Source of the DNA: Rhodocyclaceae bacterium
Lineage (GTDB): Bacteria > Pseudomonadota > Gammaproteobacteria > Burkholderiales > Ga0077523
NCBI GenBank assembly: GCA_020248405.1
Contig: JADCHQ010000024.1
Coordinates: 124,001-188,000 of the forward strand
Length of the DNA stretch: 64,000 nt
Reading direction: 5' to 3'
Part shown: positions 8,250 to 17,897 of the stretch, one piece after another
Layout: each line of letters begins with the position of its first letter
Position numbering within the stretch: position 1 is the stretch's first letter
The notes under the pieces: generated by a model
Database searches by the model: none
What the model saw: only the letters and a program-made list of their open reading frames with translations
What the model was told of the DNA's origin: nothing
Position numbers and translations under genes: made by a program

Positions 8250-9479
8250 TCACGGAAGCGAGGCAGGCCCCCGGCTTTCACGCCACGCCCCCACCGCCGC
8301 CACGGCCAGGCAGGCCGCACCGCCTGCCGCCAGGGTGGCTGGCGCTCCAACGTGGCTTGCCAGGGCGCCAGCCCACAGGCCTCCCACGGGGGCGAGCCCC
8401 AGGAAGCCCATCACGTACAGGCTCACCACCCGGGTGCGGAAGCGCTCCTCCACGCCGCTTTGCAATTGCATGTTCACCGAGGACGCGGTGCCGATGATGC
8501 CGGCACCCACCGCGAACATGAGCGCCATGCCCAGGGGCAGCCAGTTCACCTGAGAGAAAGCCAGCAGGCTGGCTCCGGCCATGGCGCAGGCGGCGTGGGA
8601 AAAACGGCCAAGGCCGCCCAGGCCCGTGCGGCTGGCGAGAAAGGCCGTGGCCGTCACGCCGCCCAGGCCGGCGGCGCCCACCAGCAGCCCCAGGGTGCGG
8701 GGCCCGCCGCCGAAGACCTCGCGGGCCATCGCCGGCATGAGGGTGACGTAGGGGCTGACGAAGAAACTGGCCGCCATCACCAGGGGCAGGAGGTGGCGCA
8801 CCAGGGGCGTGCGCCAGCAGAAGCGCAGGGCCTCGTTCCAGGCGCCGGCACCCGTGGCGTAGCGTTCACCAACGCCGCTGCCCGAACCCATGCTGCGCAC
8901 CGCTGCGATCACCGCCGCGTAGCTGGCGCCGTTCACCAGAAAGCACACCCCCTCGGAGACGTGGGCGAGCAGCAGCCCCGCCACCGGCGGGCCCAGCAGG
9001 CGGCCGCCGTTCATGAGGAAGGAGTTGAGCGCGATGGCGTTGGGCAGGTCAGCCCGGTCGGGCACCATGTCGGCGAGGAAGGATTGGCGCACCGGCGTGT
9101 CCAGGCCGCTCAGCAGCCCCTGCACCAGCGCCATGCCCAGCAGCACCGGCGGCGTGGCGATCTCCGCCAGGGCGAGCGCGCCCAGCGCCACCGCCTGGAG
9201 CAGCAGCGCGCCCTGGGTGAACAGCAGCACCCGGCGCCGCGGGAAGCGCTCGCCCAGCCAGCCCGCCACGGGCGCCACCACCAGCACGGGCGCCTGGGAG
9301 AGGAAAGCGGCCAGCCCTAGCATGAGCGGCGAGCCCGTGAGGCGGTACAGCAGCCAGCCCATGGCGATGGACTGCACCCAGGTGCCGATGATGGAGACGC
9401 CCTGCCCGGCGAAGAACAACCGGAAGTCGCGGTGCTCCAGGGCCCGCAGCGCCGCCCGCCCGCGGGCCGGCAGGGCCAT
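8250..9479 (-). CDS. MFS transporter, EntS-like drug/siderophore exporter family
   Basis: The 409-residue inner-membrane protein has about 12 hydrophobic segments. It begins with LEHRDFRLFFAGQGVSIIGTWVQSIAMGWL split over helix 1, the pattern of the MFS_3 (EntS-like) exporters. LTGSPLMLGLAAF and the RFPRRRVLL loop correspond to the MFS signature between helices 2 and 3. The ATG at 9479 shares one base with the valS TGA (TGATG), so it is translated with valS. Substrate unknown; related proteins export siderophores or drugs. It is the last gene of the pepA-holC-DUF2486-valS run. Confidence 0.85.
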   Translation of the reverse strand: MALPARGRAALRALEHRDFRLFFAGQGVSIIGTWVQSIAMGWLLYRLTGSPLMLGLAAFLSQAPVLVVAPVAGWLGERFPRRRVLLFTQGALLLQAVALGALALAEIATPPVLLGMALVQGLLSGLDTPVRQSFLADMVPDRADLPNAIALNSFLMNGGRLLGPPVAGLLLAHVSEGVCFLVNGASYAAVIAAVRSMGSGSGVGERYATGAGAWNEALRFCWRTPLVRHLLPLVMAASFFVSPYVTLMPAMAREVFGGGPRTLGLLVGAAGLGGVTATAFLASRTGLGGLGRFSHAACAMAGASLLAFSQVNWLPLGMALMFAVGAGIIGTASSVNMQLQSGVEERFRTRVVSLYVMGFLGLAPVGGLWAGALASHVGAPATLAAGGAACLAVAAVGAWRESRGPASLP

Positions 9480-12295
9480 CAGGCGCGGTTGCGCAGCCGG
9501 CCTAGCTGGCCCTCGATCTTGCCCAGGGTGGCCTCGAAGCCCGCCAGCCGCTCGCGCTCCTGGGCCACCACGGCGGCGGGCGCCCGTTCCACGAAGGACG
9601 CGTTGCCGAGCTTGGCGGCGGCTTTGGCGATCTCGCCGCGCAGACGTGCGGCTTCCTTGTCCAGGCGCGCCGTCTCCGCGGCCACGTCCACCGCCATGTG
9701 CAGCATGAGGCGCACGTCCTCCACCACCGCCACGGGCGCGTTGGCGTCGGGCAGGGTGGCCACCACCGTGGCTTCCGAGAGGCGGGCCAGGGCCGTGAGG
9801 TAGGGCAGAAGCGGGGTGAGGGCCTCCGCGGGGCCAGCGGCATAGAGCGGCAGACGCTCCGCGGGGCTCACGTTCATCTCGCCGCGCAGGTTGCGGCAGG
9901 CGTCGGTAAGGGCCTTGAGGCGCGCCACCACCGCCTCGGCCTCGGTGTCGATGCGGGCGGAGTCGCTGCGCGGCCAGGGCGCCACGCACACGCTCTCGCC
10001 GCCATGGCCGGCCAGGGGCGCCACCTTCTGCCACAGCTCTTCGGTGATGAAGGGGATCACCGGATGGGCCAGGCGCAGCAGTGCTTCCAGCACCCGCACC
10101 AGCGTGCGGCGCGTGCCGCGCTGCACGGCTTCGTCAGGCGAGCGCAACTGCACCTTGGCGAGTTCCACGTACCAGTCGCAGTACTCGTCCCAGGTGAAGC
10201 GATACAGGGCAGTGGCCACGTTGTCCAGGCGGTACTCGGCAAAGCCGCGGTCAACTTCCGCCACCGTGCGCTGCAGGCGGCTCACGATCCAGCGGTCCGC
10301 CGCCGACAGCGTGACGGGCAGGGATTCGTCGCCGCCGCAGTCGTGCCCCTCGGTGTTCATGAGCACGAAGCGCGTGGCGTTCCAGAGCTTGTTGCAGAAG
10401 TTGCGGTAACCCTCGCAGCGCTTCAGGTCGAAGTTGATGTTGCGGCCCAGGGTGGCGTAGGCCGCCATGGTGAAGCGCAGGGCGTCGGCGCCGAACGCGG
10501 CAATGCCTTCGGGGAACTCGCGTCGGGTCTTGGCTTCGATGCGCGGTGCATCCGCGGGTTTGCGCAGTCCGGTGGTGCGCTTGGCCAGCAGCGCGTCCAG
10601 GCCGATGCCGTCGATCAGGTCCACCGGGTCGAGGGTGTTGCCCTCGGACTTCGACATCTTGCGGCCCTCGGCATCGCGGATCAGGCCGTGGATGTACACG
10701 TCGCGGAACGGCACCCGCCCGGTGAAATGGGTGGTCATCATGACCATGCGCGCCACCCAGAAAAAGATGATGTCGAAGCCCGTCACCAGCACCGAGGAGG
10801 GCAGGTACAAGTCCCAGGCGGGCGCGTCCTCGCCCTGGGGGTCGGGCCAGCCCAGGGTGGAGTGGCACACCAGCGCGGACGAGAACCAGGTGTCGAGCAC
10901 ATCCTCGTCGCGGCTCAGGACCACCTCGGGCCCGAGGCCGTGGCGGGCGCGCACCTGCGCCTCGTCGCGGCCCACGTACACGCGGCCCTCGGCGTTGTAC
11001 CAGGCGGGGATGCGGTGGCCCCACCACAGCTGGCGGGAGATGCACCAGTCCTGGATGTTCTCCAGCCACTGGTTGTAGACGCTGGTCCAGTTCTCGGGAA
11101 TGAAACGCACGTCGCCGCGCCTCACCACCTCGAGGGCCACCTGCGCGATGGACTTGCCGGGGAATCGCGTACCCTCGGGGGCAGGCCGGGACATGGCCAC
11201 GAACCACTGGTCCGTGAGCAGCGGTTCCACCACCGCGCCGCTGCGCCCGCAACGCGGCACCATCAGCTTGTGGGGCTTGACGGCATGCAGCAGGCCAGCG
11301 GCCTCCAGGTCGGCCAGCACCTGGGTGCGCGCCTCGAAGCGGTCGAGGCCGCGGTAGCGTTCGGGCGCGTTGTCGTTGATGCTGGCGGTGAGGGTGAAGA
11401 TGTTGAGGGGCGCCAGGCCATGGCGCTGCCCCACGGCGTAGTCGTTGAAGTCGTGCGCCGGGGTGATCTTCACGCAGCCAGTGCCAAAGGCTGCGTCCAC
11501 ATAGTCGTCGGCGATGATGGGGATGCGCCGCCCGGTGAGCGGCAGTTCCACCTCGCGGCCCACGAGATGGCGGTAGCGCTCGTCGTCCGGGTTCACCGCC
11601 ACCGCCACGTCGCCCAGCATCGTCTCGGGGCGCGTGGTGGCTACCACCAGGCCGCGCAGGCCGTCCAGCGGCCCGCTGGCGAAGGGGTAGAGCAGCTCCC
11701 ACAGCTTGCCTTCCTCCTCCTCGCTCTCCACCTCCAGGTCGGAGACGGCGGTGCGCAGCACCGGGTCCCAGTTCACCAGCCGCTTGCCGCGGTAGATGAG
11801 GCCCTGCTCGTGGAGCTGGACGAAGGTTTCAGTCACCACGCGCGAAAGCTTCGCGTCCATGGTGAAGTATTCGCGCCCCCAGTCGCAGGAGGCGCCCAGG
11901 CGGCGCATCTGCGCAGTGATGGTGGCGCCGGAGCGCTCTTTCCACTCCCACACCCGCGATACGAAGGCCTCGCGCCCCAGTTTGCGACGGTCGGTGCCCT
12001 GTTGCTCGAGCTGGCGCTCCACCACGATCTGGGTGGCGATGCCGGCATGGTCGGTGCCCGGCAGCCACAGGGTGTTCAGGCCGCGCATGCGATGCATGCG
12101 GGTGAGGGCGTCCATGATGGTCTGGTTGAACGCGTGCCCCATGTGAAGCGTGCCAGTGACATTGGGCGGTGGAAGCTGAACGCAGAAACCGGGCTGGCCG
12201 GGCGTTGTCCCGGCGGCAAAGTAGCCGCGCGATTCCCACAGCGGATACCAGCGCCGCTCAATGTCGGCGGGCTCGAAGCTCTTGGCGAGTTCCAT
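9479..12295 (-). CDS. valS: Valyl-tRNA synthetase
   Basis: The 938-residue class Ia synthetase charges tRNA-Val. The HIGH motif appears as [11 protein letters not shown] (about residue 50) and KMSKS as [14 protein letters not shown]. An editing (CP1) domain lies between them, with [17 protein letters not shown]. The C-terminal ~70 residues form the basic coiled-coil arm typical of ValRS ([20 protein letters not shown]). Length is normal for proteobacteria. The start [13 protein letters not shown] agrees with family N-termini. Confidence 0.97.
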   Translation of the reverse strand: MELAKSFEPADIERRWYPLWESRGYFAAGTTPGQPGFCVQLPPPNVTGTLHMGHAFNQTIMDALTRMHRMRGLNTLWLPGTDHAGIATQIVVERQLEQQGTDRRKLGREAFVSRVWEWKERSGATITAQMRRLGASCDWGREYFTMDAKLSRVVTETFVQLHEQGLIYRGKRLVNWDPVLRTAVSDLEVESEEEEGKLWELLYPFASGPLDGLRGLVVATTRPETMLGDVAVAVNPDDERYRHLVGREVELPLTGRRIPIIADDYVDAAFGTGCVKITPAHDFNDYAVGQRHGLAPLNIFTLTASINDNAPERYRGLDRFEARTQVLADLEAAGLLHAVKPHKLMVPRCGRSGAVVEPLLTDQWFVAMSRPAPEGTRFPGKSIAQVALEVVRRGDVRFIPENWTSVYNQWLENIQDWCISRQLWWGHRIPAWYNAEGRVYVGRDEAQVRARHGLGPEVVLSRDEDVLDTWFSSALVCHSTLGWPDPQGEDAPAWDLYLPSSVLVTGFDIIFFWVARMVMMTTHFTGRVPFRDVYIHGLIRDAEGRKMSKSEGNTLDPVDLIDGIGLDALLAKRTTGLRKPADAPRIEAKTRREFPEGIAAFGADALRFTMAAYATLGRNINFDLKRCEGYRNFCNKLWNATRFVLMNTEGHDCGGDESLPVTLSAADRWIVSRLQRTVAEVDRGFAEYRLDNVATALYRFTWDEYCDWYVELAKVQLRSPDEAVQRGTRRTLVRVLEALLRLAHPVIPFITEELWQKVAPLAGHGGESVCVAPWPRSDSARIDTEAEAVVARLKALTDACRNLRGEMNVSPAERLPLYAAGPAEALTPLLPYLTALARLSEATVVATLPDANAPVAVVEDVRLMLHMAVDVAAETARLDKEAARLRGEIAKAAAKLGNASFVERAPAAVVAQERERLAGFEATLGKIEGQLGRLRNRA

Positions 12296-12374
12296 GGGGC
12301 GGGCGACGGGAAAAAGCGCGGATTATAGGACGCCGGGACTGCACTGAATGCCGCTGCTGCAGCGGCCGCCTGCC

Positions 12375-12746
12375 TCAGGGGCGGCTCGGCGGCACGCCCG
12401 CTTGCAGCGCTTCCTCGACCGCGGCCGGGACGGCCTCACGCAGCCACGCCGTGATGTCGGGGATGATGCGCTGGGCTAGCACCTCGATGACCTCGGTTTC
12501 GAGGCGCGCCCGCAGGCGCTCGAATACGGCTTCCTCGATGGCGTGCCGCTCGGACGGGGAGAGCAGTGCCGGTACTGCCGGCATGCCGTTGCCGGCGGGC
12601 CTGGTTGCGCTCGTCCCCGGCGCGGTGGCGGGTGCGCTCACGAGGTCCGTGAGCGTGGGGATGGGGGCCGCCGCCTCGCGGCGCGGCGTCATCAACGCGT
12701 CGGCGCGCTTCACGGCGCCTGGTTTGGCTGGCGGACCCGCGGCCAT
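12375..12746 (-). CDS. DUF2486-like conserved protein between holC and valS
   Basis: The 123-residue protein has a low-complexity Ala/Pro-rich first half with PIPTLTDLV. Its helical second half (SPSERHAIEEAVFERLRA, VIEVLAQRIIPDITAWLRE) resembles the DUF2486 proteins found between holC and valS in Burkholderiales. Function is unknown. The ATG lies one base after the holC stop. There is no signal peptide or membrane segment, so it is probably cytoplasmic. Confidence 0.75.
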   Translation of the reverse strand: MAAGPPAKPGAVKRADALMTPRREAAAPIPTLTDLVSAPATAPGTSATRPAGNGMPAVPALLSPSERHAIEEAVFERLRARLETEVIEVLAQRIIPDITAWLREAVPAAVEEALQAGVPPSRP

Positions 12747-12747
12747 G

Positions 12748-13185
12748 TCAACCGCCCGCCGCGCCGCGGGCGGACAGGTCGTGGGCGTTGAGCGCGTATC
12801 CGCGATCGCGGTAGAAGCGATAGCGGCCGCGTCCCGCGGCGATGTCGGCCTCGGCGGTGCCGACGATTTCCACGAGGCGCTGAAACCGGCTGAAGACCTC
12901 CGGGGTGTCCATTCGCAGGTTCACGAGCACGTCGTCGGCGTCCACGCCCGAGAGGTCGTGGTCCAGGACCACGGGCGTGACGGCAGCCAGGCGGTGGCGG
13001 CCGTGCACGTGAGGGATGAAGCTCGTGTCGTTGTGCTCCCACAGCAGCCGGTCGAGCTGGCGGGTGGTCTGCTCGTCTGGCGTGAGGATGACGACGCGCT
13101 GACCGGCGGCCACCGCGTTGGCGCTCAGGGTGCAGGCGCTGCGCAGCTTGTCGGCTGCATGGTGGAAAAAGTCGATTCGGGTCAT
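12748..13185 (-). CDS. holC: DNA polymerase III chi subunit
   Basis: The 145-residue protein is the clamp-loader accessory subunit that links DNA polymerase III to SSB. MTRIDFFHHAADKL at the N-terminus, QRVVILTPDEQTTRQLDRLLW and SFIPHVH are characteristic of chi. The ATG at 13185 was chosen over longer frames because it matches family length (about 147 in E. coli). pepA lies 7 bases upstream; pepA-holC-valS order is widespread in proteobacteria. Confidence 0.93.
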   Translation of the reverse strand: MTRIDFFHHAADKLRSACTLSANAVAAGQRVVILTPDEQTTRQLDRLLWEHNDTSFIPHVHGRHRLAAVTPVVLDHDLSGVDADDVLVNLRMDTPEVFSRFQRLVEIVGTAEADIAAGRGRYRFYRDRGYALNAHDLSARGAAGG

Positions 13186-13192
13186 GGCGCGC

Positions 13193-14680
13193 CTATCGGG
13201 CGGCGCGGCCCATGACAAAGCGCGTGAGCAGCGCAACGGGCCGGCCCGTGGAGCCCTTGTCGCGTCCCGATTTCCAGGCGGTGCCGGCGATGTCCAGGTG
13301 TGCCCAGGGGTACTTGCGCGCGTAGCGAGACAGAAAACAGGCCGCGGTGACGCTGCCCGCGGGACGCCCGCCGATGTTTGCCATGTCCGCGAAGGGGCTC
13401 TTGAGCTGCTCCTGGTAGTCGTCCCACAACGGCATGTGCCAGACACGGTCCCAGGCGGCCTCTCCAGCGGCCACCAGTTCTGCCGCCAGCGCGTCTCGAT
13501 TGGAGAACAGGCCGGTGGCCACATGCCCCAGGGCAATGACGCAGGCGCCCGTGAGGGTGGCGATGTCGATCACGGCCGCCGGGTCGTAGCGCTCGGCATA
13601 GGTGAGGGCGTCGCAGAGAATCAGGCGCCCCTCGGCATCGGTGTTCAGGATCTCGATGGTCTGGCCCGACATCGAAGTGACGATGTCGCCGGGCTTGACG
13701 GCGGTGCCGCTGGGCATGTTTTCGCAGGTGGGCACGAGACCCACCAGGTTGACGGGCAGCTTCATGCCCGCCACCGCCTCGAAGGTGCCCAGCACGCTGC
13801 CCGCGCCCGACATGTCGTACTTCATCTCGTCCATGTCGCCCGCGGGTTTGAGGGAGATGCCGCCGGTGTCGAAGGTGATGCCCTTGCCCACCAGAACCAC
13901 AGGCTTATGCTTTTTCGGCGCCCCGTTGTATTCGAGAACGATGAAGCGTGCAGGCTCGGCGCTGCCCCGGGTGACCGCCAGCAGCGCCCCCATGCCAAGC
14001 TTTTCCATTTGCCGGCGGTCCAGGACCGTCACGTTGAGCTTGTGTCGCTTGCCCAGGCGCTGGGCCTCTTCGGCCAGATACGTGGGTGTGCAGAGGTTGC
14101 TGGGCAGGTTTCCCAGGTCGCGCGCGAGCGCCACGCCGGCGCCGATCGCTGCACCTTGGGCGGCGGCGGCCTGCAATGTCGCGCCGGCGCGCTCGGGTGC
14201 CGCCAGCACCACGCGCGCTAGGCCGCGAGCCTCGTCTTCCCTGCGGCTCTTCAAGCGGTCGAAGCGGTACGCCGTCTCGGCCGCCACCTGGGTGGCGTGC
14301 TGGGCGAGCGATGTGGTGGCCACGTCCTTCACCGGCCACTCGAGCGCGAACAGCGTTGCGTCCCGGGCAGCGCTGGCGCCGGCGGCGCGCAGCCCGGCGG
14401 CCACGGCGTCGCGGAATCCCTTGAGGGTCAGATCGCCCTGTTTGCCCAGGCCCGCCACCACCACGCGCTCCGCAGCCACGCCCGCGGGAGTCTGCAGCAC
14501 CAGCGCGGAGCCTGCCTTGCCAGTGAGGTCGCCGCGGCGCGCAAGCGCGGCAAGCTGGCCGCCGCTCGCCTCATCAACGGCGCGCGCCGAGGGTGTCAGC
14601 AAACCTCCCTCGAAGGCGCCCAGGATGGCGCAGGCGGTGCGCGCCCGCGGCGCGGTGACGGACTTGAGACTGTGCTCCAC
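13193..14680 (-). CDS. pepA: Leucyl aminopeptidase (M17, PepA)
   Basis: The 495-residue two-metal exopeptidase removes N-terminal residues from peptides. It carries the M17 signature NTDAEGRLILCDALTYAE with metal-binding Asp and Glu, the VGKGITFDTGGISLKP catalytic Lys/Asp region, and PAVIDIATLTGA. The N-terminal third is the poorly conserved domain that in E. coli PepA also binds DNA. The start MEHSLKSV places a good SD (aggagc) upstream. A consensus-like promoter lies at 14722-14751. It heads the pepA-to-MFS operon. Confidence 0.95.
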   Translation of the reverse strand: MEHSLKSVTAPRARTACAILGAFEGGLLTPSARAVDEASGGQLAALARRGDLTGKAGSALVLQTPAGVAAERVVVAGLGKQGDLTLKGFRDAVAAGLRAAGASAARDATLFALEWPVKDVATTSLAQHATQVAAETAYRFDRLKSRREDEARGLARVVLAAPERAGATLQAAAAQGAAIGAGVALARDLGNLPSNLCTPTYLAEEAQRLGKRHKLNVTVLDRRQMEKLGMGALLAVTRGSAEPARFIVLEYNGAPKKHKPVVLVGKGITFDTGGISLKPAGDMDEMKYDMSGAGSVLGTFEAVAGMKLPVNLVGLVPTCENMPSGTAVKPGDIVTSMSGQTIEILNTDAEGRLILCDALTYAERYDPAAVIDIATLTGACVIALGHVATGLFSNRDALAAELVAAGEAAWDRVWHMPLWDDYQEQLKSPFADMANIGGRPAGSVTAACFLSRYARKYPWAHLDIAGTAWKSGRDKGSTGRPVALLTRFVMGRAAR

Positions 14681-14721
14681 GATTGCTCCTGTTATTCTTT
14701 GCCGTTGAAAACCAACGCGAA

Positions 14722-14751
14722 ATTATCCTCGGTGCGGTTGCGAAAAGTCAA
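14722..14751 (-). promoter_or_regulatory. Sigma-70-type promoter for pepA operon
   Basis: Read on the minus strand, TTGACT (14751-14746) and GATAAT (14727-14722) are separated by 18 bases. The start codon of pepA is about 42 bases downstream of the -10. It lies in the short divergent gap between pepA and lptF. Confidence 0.7.
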
Positions 14752-14757
14752 AACGCC

Positions 14758-15840
14758 GTGATCTTCCAGCGCGCTCTGCTGCGCGAGTTCGCCAATACCG
14801 GGCTCGCCATTTTCGTGGTTTTGCTGTCGATTACCGTCACCACCCAGCTGATCCGCATGCTGGGCTGGGCGGCGCAAGGCGTCATCCCGCCCGAGGCGGT
14901 GCTGGTGCTTCTCGGGCTTGCGGCGCTGCGCTACCTGCCCATCCTGCTGTCGCTCGCGCTGTTTCTTTCGGTGCTTGCCTCGCTCACGCGCAGCTATCGC
15001 GATTCGGAAATGGTGGTGTGGTTCGCGTCGGGCCGCGGGCTCGCTTCGTGGCTCGGGCCGGTATTGCTGTTCGCGGCCCCCTTCTCGCTGCTGATCGCGG
15101 TGCTCTCTCTCGCGCTGTCCCCCTGGGCCGTGGGCAAGGCCGAGGTGTATCGCTCGCAGCTCGAAAGTCGCGATGACGTGTCCGCGATCTCGCCCGGGGT
15201 GTTCAAGGAAGCCAAAAGCGGCGAGCGCGTGTACTTCGTGGAGAAGCTCACCAGCGACCTGTCCATGGTTGCCAATATCTTCGTGCACTCCAGGCAGAAT
15301 GAACGTCAGGGCGTGATGGTGGCGGCGCGCGGTCGTGCCGAAACCGCCGACAACGGCGACCGCTTCCTGGTGCTGTTGAATGGCCGGCGCTACGAGGGCA
15401 CACCTGGTTCCAGCGAGTACCGCATCACCGAATTCGAGCGCTACGCGGTGCGTATCGAAACCCAGGAGGTGAAGAAGTTCATGCCCTCGGCCAGTTCTCG
15501 TGCCACGACCGAGCTGCTGGCCGATCCGTCGCCAGGAAGTCAGGCGGAGCTCATCTGGCGCGTGGGCATCCCCATATCGGCGCTCATCCTCTCCATGCTC
15601 GCGGTGCCCATGAGCTTCGTGAATCCGCGCGCCGGGCGTTCGCTCAACATCATCCTCGCCGTGTTGCTGTACATGGTCTACAGCAACCTGATTTCCATCA
15701 GCCAATCGTGGGTGGGCCGGGGCAAGCTGCCGCCGCTCGCCGGCTGGACGGTGGTCCACCTCGCCATGACGCTGTTGCTCGCCGTGCTGTTGTGGCGGCG
15801 CATCTCGGTTACACCGTTGCTGCGCTGGAGGCGCTCGTGA
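14758..15840 (+). CDS. lptF: LPS export ABC transporter permease LptF
   Basis: The 360-residue inner-membrane protein is one of two permeases of the LptB2FG complex that extracts LPS and feeds it to LptC. It has three N-terminal membrane segments, a periplasmic beta-jellyroll (about residues 125-260) and three C-terminal segments, the YjgP/YjgQ layout. The GTG at 14758 (IFQRALLREF) was chosen because homologues begin this way and the length is near 366; an upstream in-frame ATG at 14683 would overlap the pepA promoter. The stop overlaps lptG by GTGA. Confidence 0.93.
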   Translation: MIFQRALLREFANTGLAIFVVLLSITVTTQLIRMLGWAAQGVIPPEAVLVLLGLAALRYLPILLSLALFLSVLASLTRSYRDSEMVVWFASGRGLASWLGPVLLFAAPFSLLIAVLSLALSPWAVGKAEVYRSQLESRDDVSAISPGVFKEAKSGERVYFVEKLTSDLSMVANIFVHSRQNERQGVMVAARGRAETADNGDRFLVLLNGRRYEGTPGSSEYRITEFERYAVRIETQEVKKFMPSASSRATTELLADPSPGSQAELIWRVGIPISALILSMLAVPMSFVNPRAGRSLNIILAVLLYMVYSNLISISQSWVGRGKLPPLAGWTVVHLAMTLLLAVLLWRRISVTPLLRWRRS

Positions 15841-16913
15841 GAACGCTGCGTCGCTACGTCTGGAAGATGGTGCTGGGCGCGGTGGGCCTTGTGATGGGCG
15901 CGCTGCTGCTGCTGTTCGCCTTCTTCGACCTGATCCAGGAACTCGGCGATGTGGGCAAGCCCGGCTACAGCGTTTCCCTGTCGTTGCTGAAGGTAGCGTT
16001 GGCGGCGCCCGGCCATCTCTATGAGTTGTTTCCCATTGCCGCGCTTCTGGGCACCCTGTTCGCGCTGGCGCAGTTGGTGGCCAACTCCGAGTACACGGTG
16101 ATGCGAGTGTCCGGCGTGTCGACGCGACGCATGGCGGGTGCACTGGCGCCGCTGGGCCTGGCGTTGGCGCTGGCCAACTTCCTTGTGGGCGAGTTCGTGG
16201 CACCGCTGTCCGAGGCGGCCGCGCAGCGCGTGTTGCTCAAGAGCCGCAACACCGGCGTGATCGCCCAGGAGTTTCGCTCCGGCCTGTGGGTGAAAGACGG
16301 GGAGAGTTTCGTGAACGTCACCCAGGTGAGCACCGGTAATGTGCTCAATGGGGTGCGCATCTACGAATTCGACAGCGCCCACCGCCTGCGTGCCATTCGT
16401 GATGCGCGCAGCGGCACTTTCGAGGGAGGCTCACACTGGAGGCTGGTCGAGGTGGCAAGCACTGAATTCGTGGAAACGGGCACGCGGGCGCGCCGCGACG
16501 AGGTGCTGGAGTGGCAGTCGGTGCTCAACCCGGGAATTCTCGAGGTGCTCATGGTGGTTCCCGAGCGCATGGCCTTCGGCAGCCTGTACGAGTACGTGCA
16601 GCACCTGCGCGACAACCGCCAGGCCACCCGGCGCCACGAGATCGCGCTCTACTCCAAGCTCATCTATCCCCTCGCGGTAGTGGTGATGATGCTGCTCGCC
16701 CTGCCTTTTGCCTATTTCCGCGTCCGCGAGGGCGGCATGGGCGGCAAGATGTTTGCCGGCATCATGCTCGGATTGGGCTTTCACCTCGCTTCGCGGCTCT
16801 TCGGCCACCTGGGTCTGCTCAACGCCTGGCCCCCCCTGTTCGCTGCCGCCTTCCCCTCCCTGCTCTTCCTAATCGCCGCCTTCATGCTCATGTGGGTGGT
16901 GGAGCGTAGATAG
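15837..16913 (+). CDS. lptG: LPS export ABC transporter permease LptG
   Basis: The 358-residue partner of LptF shares the YjgP/YjgQ fold: N-terminal membrane segments after RTLRRYVWKMV, a periplasmic domain with the ENFVNVTQVS-like strand (WVKDGESFVNV), and three C-terminal helices. The GTG start overlaps lptF by four bases, and the two are probably made in equal amounts. The terminal residues WVVERR and the stop codon lie inside the first copy of a direct repeat. Confidence 0.93.
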   Translation: MRTLRRYVWKMVLGAVGLVMGALLLLFAFFDLIQELGDVGKPGYSVSLSLLKVALAAPGHLYELFPIAALLGTLFALAQLVANSEYTVMRVSGVSTRRMAGALAPLGLALALANFLVGEFVAPLSEAAAQRVLLKSRNTGVIAQEFRSGLWVKDGESFVNVTQVSTGNVLNGVRIYEFDSAHRLRAIRDARSGTFEGGSHWRLVEVASTEFVETGTRARRDEVLEWQSVLNPGILEVLMVVPERMAFGSLYEYVQHLRDNRQATRRHEIALYSKLIYPLAVVVMMLLALPFAYFRVREGGMGGKMFAGIMLGLGFHLASRLFGHLGLLNAWPPLFAAAFPSLLFLIAAFMLMWVVERR

Positions 16914-17021
16914 GAGGACTGGCGGCGCGGCCCTGCGAAGCTGGGCGCACCCGCCCTGGGGCGCTGGAAGGGAGCGAGTGTGTCTGGAGCGTAGATAGGA
17001 GGACTGGCGGCGCGGCCCTGC
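16900..17021. repeat. 37-bp direct repeat pair with 85-bp period
   Basis: The bases 16900-16936 recur identically at 16985-17021. The first copy includes the end of lptG (its stop is the TAG at 16911-16913), and the second ends three bases before the stop codon of the convergent RDD gene. This looks like a tandem duplication of an 85-bp segment whose second copy is incomplete, or two copies of a short element. There is no T-run, so it is not an obvious terminator. Confidence 0.9.
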
Positions 17022-17024
17022 AGC

Positions 17025-17474
17025 TCAGATGGGCACGCGCACGATGCGGGTGCCCAGCAGCCGGTCATGCAGGAACTGGTGATCTCGGTCGAAAAGCGCC
17101 CAGAAAAACCCGGCCCCGGCGGCCAGCAGGCCGGCCAGCGCCAACACATAGCGCGCGGCGGCTCGCCGCACGTTCAGACGGCCGCCATGGGCATTTCGCA
17201 CCTCCAGCCCCCAGGTTTTCATGCCCAGTGTCTGGCCGGAGCGGGTCCAGCAGAAGACGAAATACAAGCCGCACAGCCCGGCCAGCCAAACCTGCTGCGC
17301 GTGCCGCATGGCGCCCCGCGTTCCATCGCCGAACAGCTTGAGGAACAGCAAGTCGCCGATGAACACCAGGCCCACCAGCAGCACGGCCTCGTACACCATG
17401 GCCGCGAATCGCGGCCACAGCCCTGCGGCATCGGCCACGGCTGGCTGGCCGGGCGGGCCGGATGGGTCGCTCAT
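17025..17474 (-). CDS. RDD family membrane protein
   Basis: The 149-residue protein has the RDD pattern. An Arg and Ala start helix 1 (WPRFAAMVYEAVLL), GQTLGMKTWGLEV follows helix 2, and an Asp-rich end (FDRDHQFLHDRLLGTRIV) follows helix 3. RDD proteins are small inner-membrane proteins, some proposed as transporters or antiporters; function here is unknown. Its ATG abuts the stop of the DUF3106 gene with no gap, so it belongs to the sigma-factor operon. Confidence 0.85.
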   Translation of the reverse strand: MSDPSGPPGQPAVADAAGLWPRFAAMVYEAVLLVGLVFIGDLLFLKLFGDGTRGAMRHAQQVWLAGLCGLYFVFCWTRSGQTLGMKTWGLEVRNAHGGRLNVRRAAARYVLALAGLLAAGAGFFWALFDRDHQFLHDRLLGTRIVRVPI

Positions 17475-17897
17475 CTACGGAGAGGGCGCACGGCTGCGCA
17501 ACTGGTCCTTGGATTCCTCGGAAAGCGCGTCGTACTCGCGCCACTTGTCCGCAAGCTTGCGCCGCTCTTCAGGGGAGAGAGACTGCAACCTGCGAAAGCG
17601 CTGACGGGCTTCTGCACGTTGCGTGGGCGTGAGGGTCGCCCAGTGTCTAAGGCGTGCATCGATGCGCGCCTGTTCTTCAGCGGTAAGGGCGGGGTAACGC
17701 TCCGCCAGCGCTACGAGCTTGCGGCGCCGTGGCGTCTCCATGCGATCCCACTCCGGCTGCAGGGGCGCGAGAATCTGTTGGTGTCGCGGATCGAGCTGAC
17801 CCCAGCTGGGCCCCGCATCGGCTGCTTTGCCGAGGGCACAGTCGCAAGCGGTCCACAGGGCGGCCGTCAGGGCTATTGCCGGGAGGAGTCGAGCCAA
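17475..17897 (-). CDS. DUF3106-type exported protein with helical repeats
   Basis: The 140-residue protein has a signal peptide-like N-terminus (LLPAIALTAALWTACDCALG) and then a helical region of about 20-residue repeats built on L(T/S)xEER: LTAEEQARIDARLRHW, LTPTQRAEARQRFRRL, LSPEERRKLADKW. This agrees with DUF3106. The pattern recalls periplasmic helical sensors of the CpxP/Spy kind, but homology is not established. The start overlaps the end of the DUF3619 gene by 25 bases. It is third in the sigma-factor operon. Confidence 0.78.
   Translation of the reverse strand: MARLLPAIALTAALWTACDCALGKAADAGPSWGQLDPRHQQILAPLQPEWDRMETPRRRKLVALAERYPALTAEEQARIDARLRHWATLTPTQRAEARQRFRRLQSLSPEERRKLADKWREYDALSEESKDQLRSRAPSP

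Noticed and set aside
9698..12328. An 876-codon plus-strand open frame antisense to valS
   Set aside because: It lies wholly opposite a clear valS with HIGH and KMSKS motifs. Its product is His/Gly/Val-rich shadow sequence of a GC-rich gene.
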